Assembly (NCBI RefSeq): GCF_937616625.2
Contig: NC_065571.1
Coordinates: forward strand, 50,391,651-50,455,650
Direction of reading: 5' to 3'
DNA: 64,000 bases
Source of the DNA: Mercurialis annua
Taxonomy: Eukaryota; Streptophyta; Magnoliopsida; Malpighiales; Euphorbiaceae
Positions 58,203 to 64,000 of this stretch are shown here, in pieces; positions within the stretch are counted from its first letter, which is position 1; each line of letters starts with the position of its first letter. The notes beneath the pieces are model-generated. The model saw only the letters and a program-made list of their open reading frames with translations. It did not search any database and was not told the origin of the DNA. The position numbers and the translations under genes are program-made.

Positions 58203-61200
58203 TCATTTTGAAGCAGTTTGCAGCTCTTGCATTGCAAGAGGAATAGCTGGTCTCCAACTTGTTCCGTCCGGACTGTCCATAAGAGCAATTCCAACATTAG
58301 ATAAATCCTTCCTAATATCATCCGATCTTTCATAGTCTTTGTTCTTTCTAGCTTCCGTCCTTTCTTCTATTTTTTGCAATATATGCTCTTCTGTTAACTT
58401 TGCACGCCTCAGTGCTATTTCTTTCAGTTGCTGCAGAACCTGAGAAAGAAATATCTTCCACTCAACTTTAAACTAGACAAAGATTAGCATACAGGGTACA
58501 CATGTTTGGCCATACTGCAACCGAGGATTATTTTAAGTCTACCTCACAGTAAGTTGTCGGCATCAACCCCAAGACAGATAATGCATTCCCAATAGTTTTT
58601 TCAAGAACAGCGAGTGATTCTATTCGCTTAGTCTGTTTCTTTCCCTGAATGGATCAAAAATTAACAAGGAGTTACACAGAATTCTAGAAGAGGAAAAAGG
58701 TGAGAGAGTATGAGGATCAGATAAATTGAATGAATTTTATTTTTCAATTTCGTGATGAAATAAGATTTGTATTTCAGGTATCTCCAAATATTAACAACTT
58801 CAGGCTCCAATTTCATGTCCAAGTGATAACATTTAATCATAACAGAGGAAAATGTATGTACAGCTTGTTACCTTTCGGGTATGTAGCATGTCGTTGATGA
58901 TTTTTAATGGATCAGACAAAGCAGCCAACAAAACAGGCGTGTGGAGATCATCTGACATTGAGGAGACAGACACATTGTGGAACGTATTTATGCAATCTAA
59001 AGTTTCAGGTGGGACAGAATCCGTATCAAAAGCTACCTTGTGCAGGCCAATGACAGTTTCACAATCATATAAGGTCTGCAACCAATTGAATGGTAGAAAT
59101 CAAATAATTTAAAATCTAACAAAAGGCAGATGAGAAGAATTAAGCAAAACATTTCAGCTTCTGGTTTGACTAGAATAACAAGATGGCAGAACATACTGGA
59201 GGAGCACATAAAACAAGTTCTGAAAATAATTTGAAATTCTACCGGTGTATTAATGGAATCTGAAAACTATATACCTCCAGAATGCAGGATCTTGTTACCA
59301 TGAAGCCAAAGAGAAGCAAAAACCAGAGAAAACGTGTGCGAAAAAGATAGTGTGTTAAGAGACGTTGAGTTAAAAGTAGGCTCTACTTTGATACCTGATA
59401 AATGTAAAAAATACGCTCAGAAGCACTCTCAAGCTGTACAACAGAGTAGTTGATTGGAGAACGATAATGAGTCCCCAACAAGAAAAGCCTCAAAGCCAAT
59501 GGATGGTACAGATCTATGACCTACGCAAGGAATTTAGACATTATTTATCAAAGCATGCAAACTGAGAACCTAGGAGCCATAAACAAGAAAAGAGAAAATC
59601 ACTAAGAAACTGAATTCCTTTACCTGCCTGATTGTAAAAAAATTTCCAAGTGATTTGGACATTTTTTCCGAGTCGACAGTGACGAAGCCATTATGTATCC
59701 AGTAGCCTATATTACTATCTCTGCATGCAGCACAACTCTGAGCAATCTCATTTTCATGGTGGGGGAACACAAGGTCCATTCCACCACCATGAATGTCAAA
59801 AGAGTGACCAAGATAAGCAGCACTCATTGCACTGCACTCAATATGCCATCCAGGTCTTCCACGTCCCCATGGACTCTCCCAATAGGGCTCACCTTCTTTG
59901 GTAGACTGAGAAGCATATTAGGAAATTAAGGAATAATAAATTCTTGAACAAAAAACTAACTGCAGAAAGCATTTTCCTTTCAATTTTCTTCCTTGTCTTT
60001 TCCAAAAATAGATATATAGTCCACTTTACAGGGCATATACACCCATATTTAATTGCTTTGGACAATGATCATAATATTAATGACACTGTAATTACATATT
60101 TAAGCTAAACAAAATTAGCAAGTCATATAGTTAAGAGGCAAGATCTCCAACCTAAGCCTTAGCAATCTAATGAAAGCCCCAAATTTTGAAATCTATTACA
60201 CATCTTGTGGGCAATGTTTGTTCTTCTTTTATGATGGAAAAAAAATTGTTTTTACAAACTAGAATACTAGACAATATACCAAAAGAAAATTCAGCACAAA
60301 CTAAAGTTAGACAAGTTTCAAGAGGCATAGGCAATTTCAAAATCCGAACATCTTGAAAGTTGTGGTCATGAACTGATTTCTTAAAGAGATTACTGAAATC
60401 TTAGGATCACTTACCTTCCACAATGCAAAATCTGCAGGATTATTCTTTCTTGAGTCAACAGCCACCCGCTCACCAGCCCGATTATCTTCTAATCTCCTCC
60501 CAGATAATTTTCCATACTCGGGAAATCTATCTACCGAGAAGTACACATCCCCGCCAACCGTGTATGCACATCCATTATCAAGAATCTACAAAGAAATCAA
60601 GCCTAGATATTGACGCACACAAGCCCCAAACACTTAAACATGACAACTCATAAATGTTTGACTTTCATATTGTAAGAGGCATGAAAATGTACCTGCTTGA
60701 TCATGTCAATAATTTGAGGTATGTGATCAGACACACGTGGTTCAACAAAAGGGCGCAAGCAATGAAGATACACCATATCACGATGAAATTCTTCACAGTA
60801 TCGTCTGCTTAAACTAATTGGATCTTCCCCCAATTCTTTTGCTCGAGCAATTATCTACATAATTTGAAAATTGCAACTCAGCTATCCTGTCATATCAATA
60901 TAAAAAAAAAACCGTCGGCATCCAAGCATAATAGCATCAATTACTAATCATAATAAACCTTAGTTGAATTGCGTGAAGACTATAATAATCATTGGGATAA
61001 ACTTACAAATTAATACAAAACTTTAGATTTATCTAATACTTATGCCAAGCTACTTAAGCTACAAATGTACAATTGAACTCACTTTTACAAATTAAATTAT
61101 AAAAAGAAAAACAGGAAAAAATAGGTAAAACACAAACCTTATCATCAACATCAGTGAAATTTCGTACATAGCGAACATCATAGCCCAAATGTTTTAAATA

Positions 61201-61665
61201 TCTGCCTAATTCAACAATCACAAAATCCTAATTAGCAAAATAAAAAAATTAACAGATATAATCTGAAGAATTAGAAGTTAGGAACCTGTAGAGAACATCG
61301 AAGGTGACATAAACGCGCGCATGGCCAATATGGCTAAGATCGTAAGCGGTTACACCGCAAACGTACATTCCAATTTTACCCTCAATTTGAGGTTTAAACA
61401 GCTCCTTTTTTTTACTCATTGTGTTAAACAGCCACAGCTCCGTTGACGGAGTTGCTGTTCCGTCATGAGAAGCGCCGTTAATAATGGGATTAGATGAGCT
61501 TAGAGAGCTGAATAGGCGACAGCTGATTGTTCTTTTTCTGGTGGCGGAGGAGAATGTTCGAGAAGTGAGTTTAGTTGGACGGAGAAGCGAGCGTAATGGC
61601 AGTGGTGGTGGCGGAGATAACCGTATGGTGGTTAGTGGTTTATAGCACTTCAGTAGACTTCCCAT
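58203..61665 (-). CDS. Cysteinyl-tRNA synthetase, organelle-type, 9 exons, complete
   Basis: Exons on -: 61665-61286, 61201-61138, 60854-60693, 60585-60415, 59905-59624, 59520-59395, 59075-58872, 58644-58543, 58439-58203. The total of 1728 nt gives 575 residues, and all junctions are GT-AG. The enzyme joins Cys to tRNA-Cys with ATP. The HIGH motif is in DLSHIGHAR (residues 112-115) and KMSKS is at 340-344. Zinc ligands are likely Cys103 (CGVTAYD), Cys283 (IECSAM) and the His/Glu of HHENE (308-312). The N-terminal 90 residues are Ser/Arg/Pro-rich with few acids, a probable chloroplast or mitochondrial transit peptide. The ATG at 61665 was chosen because it starts this leader; an upstream in-frame extension lacks such character. 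It is the only complete copy of three in the window. Confidence 0.95.
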
Positions 61666-61874
61666 TTTGCTAATGTTTATTATTGCTTCCTGCTGTTTCC
61701 ACTTTATATACTTCTCTTTAATTTTAAAAAAATTGGACAAAAATGAAAATATTTTTAATTTAATCCGTTTTTTAGTTACTTGATAGAAGATAATTAAATT
61801 TGTGAAATAGTGCAATAAACATTGTTTAAAAATTCTAAAAAAGAACATTCCTTAAAAATTGATTAATTAAACTA
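61666..61874. other. 5' flank of CysRS
   Basis: Short AT-rich promoter region. On -, TATATACTTC near 61703-61711 is a weak TATA candidate. Confidence 0.35.
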
Positions 61875-61968
61875 GACTTTTTTTTTTTGATAATTGGGGA
61901 GGGGAGAGCGCTTGTGGGAGGAATCGAACCCACGACCTAGCAGTTTGCTGCCTAGCGCTTATACCAAA
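61875..61968 (-). mobile_element. Second tRNA-derived SINE family, copy 2
   Basis: Same family as 33583-33690 (B-box GGGTTCGATTCC on -, poly-A as a T-run). The 13 bp duplication ATTAATTAAACTA lies at 61862-61874 and 61969-61981. Confidence 0.85.
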
Positions 61969-61981
61969 ATTAATTAAACTA

Positions 61982-62804
61982 TCTAATGTGCAACTCTCTT
62001 TTCTCCAAATTATATTATTGGTCTAAATTTTACAAGTATACTGTATTAATTATTTTAACTTTTTAACATCTGAATTTTATTTATTTAAAATATTTTTTAA
62101 ATTTTTACAATATATATTAAACCAATACTCTTAGCCGTTTTTCGATAACCGCACCACTAAAACTTCCAAAACAAATTCAAATTTAAAATTTACGTATACA
62201 ATTTGCTATTTTATTTCTATATAAACAAATATATCATTTGTACACGTATTAATTATTTTTTTGCTGATATGATAATAATTTTTTTTACCATATTACAAGG
62301 CATTGATCGAAATACAACTAAAATACTTGATTGATGTATGTTTTTAAAGAAATAGATTAAAAGTTGTTAAACAGAAATAAAAGATTTATAAAAATTTCAA
62401 CACCATTTATTTATTTATTTTCTAATACTAATCTCGACTTAAAACCCGACTCCAAATTTATGATATTATATGCTATGAATTTCTCTTAAGCATGCCGTTT
62501 TCTTTCTCGCTGCTCGTATTTGTAAATATCACAAACATAAGGCTCGGAATATATAGGAAAAAGATATCATATTTAGCTTGTACATTTATCAAAGCAGTTA
62601 CAAGCCACATACTTGGAGTTCACCGTGTGTTTAGACTGTGTATATCCTAAAAAAAATTATTGCGGCCAACCGTCTAAGAATCTAAAAGAATCATCTACTG
62701 ATCCTACTGAATGCGCACTCTACTGTACATTGTGAACTCAATGTATAAATTCCCACCCCGTTGATCTCAAACAGCAAGGTAAATGTTTCTGTCCTCGTCT
62801 CTCA
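61982..62804. other. AT-rich intergenic DNA and 3' flank of the GT31 gene
   Basis: No gene recognised. The last 150-200 bases probably hold the GT31 3' UTR. Confidence 0.45.
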
Positions 62805-63728
62805 TCATGCTACAGAGCAGACTTTATCTGCAAGAAAAAATGGGAATTCAATACAAAAAGAAGGAAAATAACAATAGGTCCGACCCATCAAACTGGCAAA
62901 ATGGGAGCAAGTTGACCTTGTTTAATGCTGCTGCAGCATAAACGATTATCGTCTATATAGGTTGCTTGAAGACCCATCATCCAAGATCCCACAGATATAT
63001 CGTCGTGAGCATACATCTTTAGAGATGCACTGTAAATAAAATGTGATAAAAGCATTAATATGCAGAGTGTTTTTGATGTCTATGATAAGGAGCAACCCAA
63101 GAAATACTGTTGCATAGGGGTATGCATTTTTTTTTTGGTTTAGTTTGTACTAAAGCTTAACTAAACTGTCCAAAACCGAAAACTATTTTTTTTATATATT
63201 ATCAAACCAAACCGAACAGAATTGTTGGTTCAATTAGATTATTCGTTTAGTTTGATGTTTACACGCCCTACTGTTGCGTGAAATTGTTGAACCTCAGGAC
63301 CTACACAAGAACTCTAACAGTTTTTCTAATCAAATTTATGGATTTCAACTGTTTTATCCTGCAGCTTTCTGCATGCATTAGCTTGCAAATAGGCCACAAT
63401 ACAGTGAGGATATAAAGGCTCTCATTATCAGCTGAGTTGCAGTTAACATTACCACCAAATTTATTGCAACGTTTTGACTCAAAACCAAAACCTGCCTAGT
63501 TGTATTAACTATAGCTAACCTGTTTATGTTGATATACTGGGCCAGATTTTTTGAGAGTATGAGAAGTGCACCAGATGCATGTCGGAAATATCTGAAACAA
63601 AATAAAAATATGGTCAGATTTCATATTGTGGCCATTCCAACAGCAATAGTTATAAATATAGACACAATGGCACTTACGATTTCTCATCCCCGAATTTCCA
63701 CCAGTCAGGCTCATACCATTGCTGTCCC
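62805..63728 (-). CDS. GT31 beta-1,3-galactosyltransferase, last four exons (gene continues beyond the window)
   Basis: Exons on -: 63728-63678, 63519-63591 (read 63591 to 63519), 63029-62917 and 62827-62805, with matching phases and GT-AG borders. The joined tail contains [20 protein letters not shown], then [12 protein letters not shown], then [17 protein letters not shown], then [10 protein letters not shown] and DKVCSVA before TGA. This is the C-terminal part of a plant Golgi GT31 enzyme. The family adds beta-1,3-galactose to arabinogalactan-protein or N-glycans; which acceptor is used cannot be told. The EDVSVG-type segment here reads HDDISVG, and the Asp pair is the conserved catalytic-side acid motif. 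The N-terminal part with the membrane anchor and DxD lies outside. No lesion was seen. Confidence 0.88.
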
Positions 63729-64000
63729 CTGAATATTAATACAGGTTTAGAAACTCAAAACATAATTCGTTAAGACCAGAGGAAGTAAACATTTGTCCTA
63801 AGCCACATATAATGACATTTTAGACAAATCTGAAATGACAAATCAGAATTTAAGAGCCAAATGCATAGTGATCATATGAGGATTAGCAAGTAATTACATG
63901 TTATATATGAAACAGAAACATTGGAGCTACATAAAGGGTTCAAAAATATGTTAGGAGAATGAGCTTCAGTTGAATCCTAATTAGCAGTTGAATCCTAATT
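63729..64000 (-). other. Intron of the GT31 gene
   Basis: Upstream of the 63728 acceptor I see no further exon before the window ends, so this is probably intron. Confidence 0.5.

Noticed and set aside
59570..59827. The exon 5 frame of CysRS read as a separate small gene
   Set aside because: It starts at an internal Met of exon 5 and runs past the GT donor at 59623; it is part of the 9-exon gene.

Overview
The window is nuclear DNA of a flowering plant, most likely a eudicot. It is AT-rich, its genes have GT-AG introns, and it carries plant gene families (BURP, PPR, plant GH79 and GT31), plant LTR retrotransposons primed by tRNA-Asp, tRNA-Phe and tRNA-iMet, and tRNA-derived SINEs. I cannot name the species.

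Layout. (1) 1-20 kb: a complete heparanase-like (GH79) gene on +, then a dead, 5'-truncated cysteinyl-tRNA synthetase (CysRS) copy on -, then a dead PPR gene on -. A gag-protease-only LTR retrotransposon sits in CysRS exon 4 and a Ty1/copia element sits in the PPR gene. (2) 20-25 kb: AT-rich DNA with MITEs and LINE scraps. (3) 25.4-30.7 kb: a complete BURP-domain gene on - with a signal peptide and seven 28-residue repeats, the layout of a fused burpitide (ribosomal cyclic peptide) precursor-cyclase. A 3.1 kb Mutator-like foldback element lies in its second intron. (4) 31-45 kb: a transposon field with a CACTA-like element carrying exon-like pieces, two SINEs, a nest of hAT, LINE, hAT and MITE, a solo LTR inside a GATAAT-rich repeat, and a second CACTA-like end with a 5S rRNA-like patch. 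(5) 45.3-52.1 kb: a Tat-lineage Ty3/gypsy element with gag fused to integrase (protease, RT and RNase H deleted) and an antisense extra ORF. (6) 53.7-62 kb: a second, rearranged copy of the CysRS, PPR and GH79 block, ending in the one complete CysRS gene (9 exons, 575 codons, organelle-type). (7) 62.8-64 kb: the 3' end of a GT31 beta-1,3-galactosyltransferase gene on -.

Likely working host genes are GH79 (201-2791), BURP (25359-30684), CysRS (58203-61665) and GT31 (62805 to beyond the window). The two PPR copies, the left CysRS and the right GH79 fragment are pseudogenes from segmental duplication: the same CysRS-PPR junction occurs at 12229 and 54355. The best candidate for something new is the BURP gene with its repeated DFQPKPN-LFPY(F/I)GY core. 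Secondary candidates are the hairpin families inside the gag-only retroelement.
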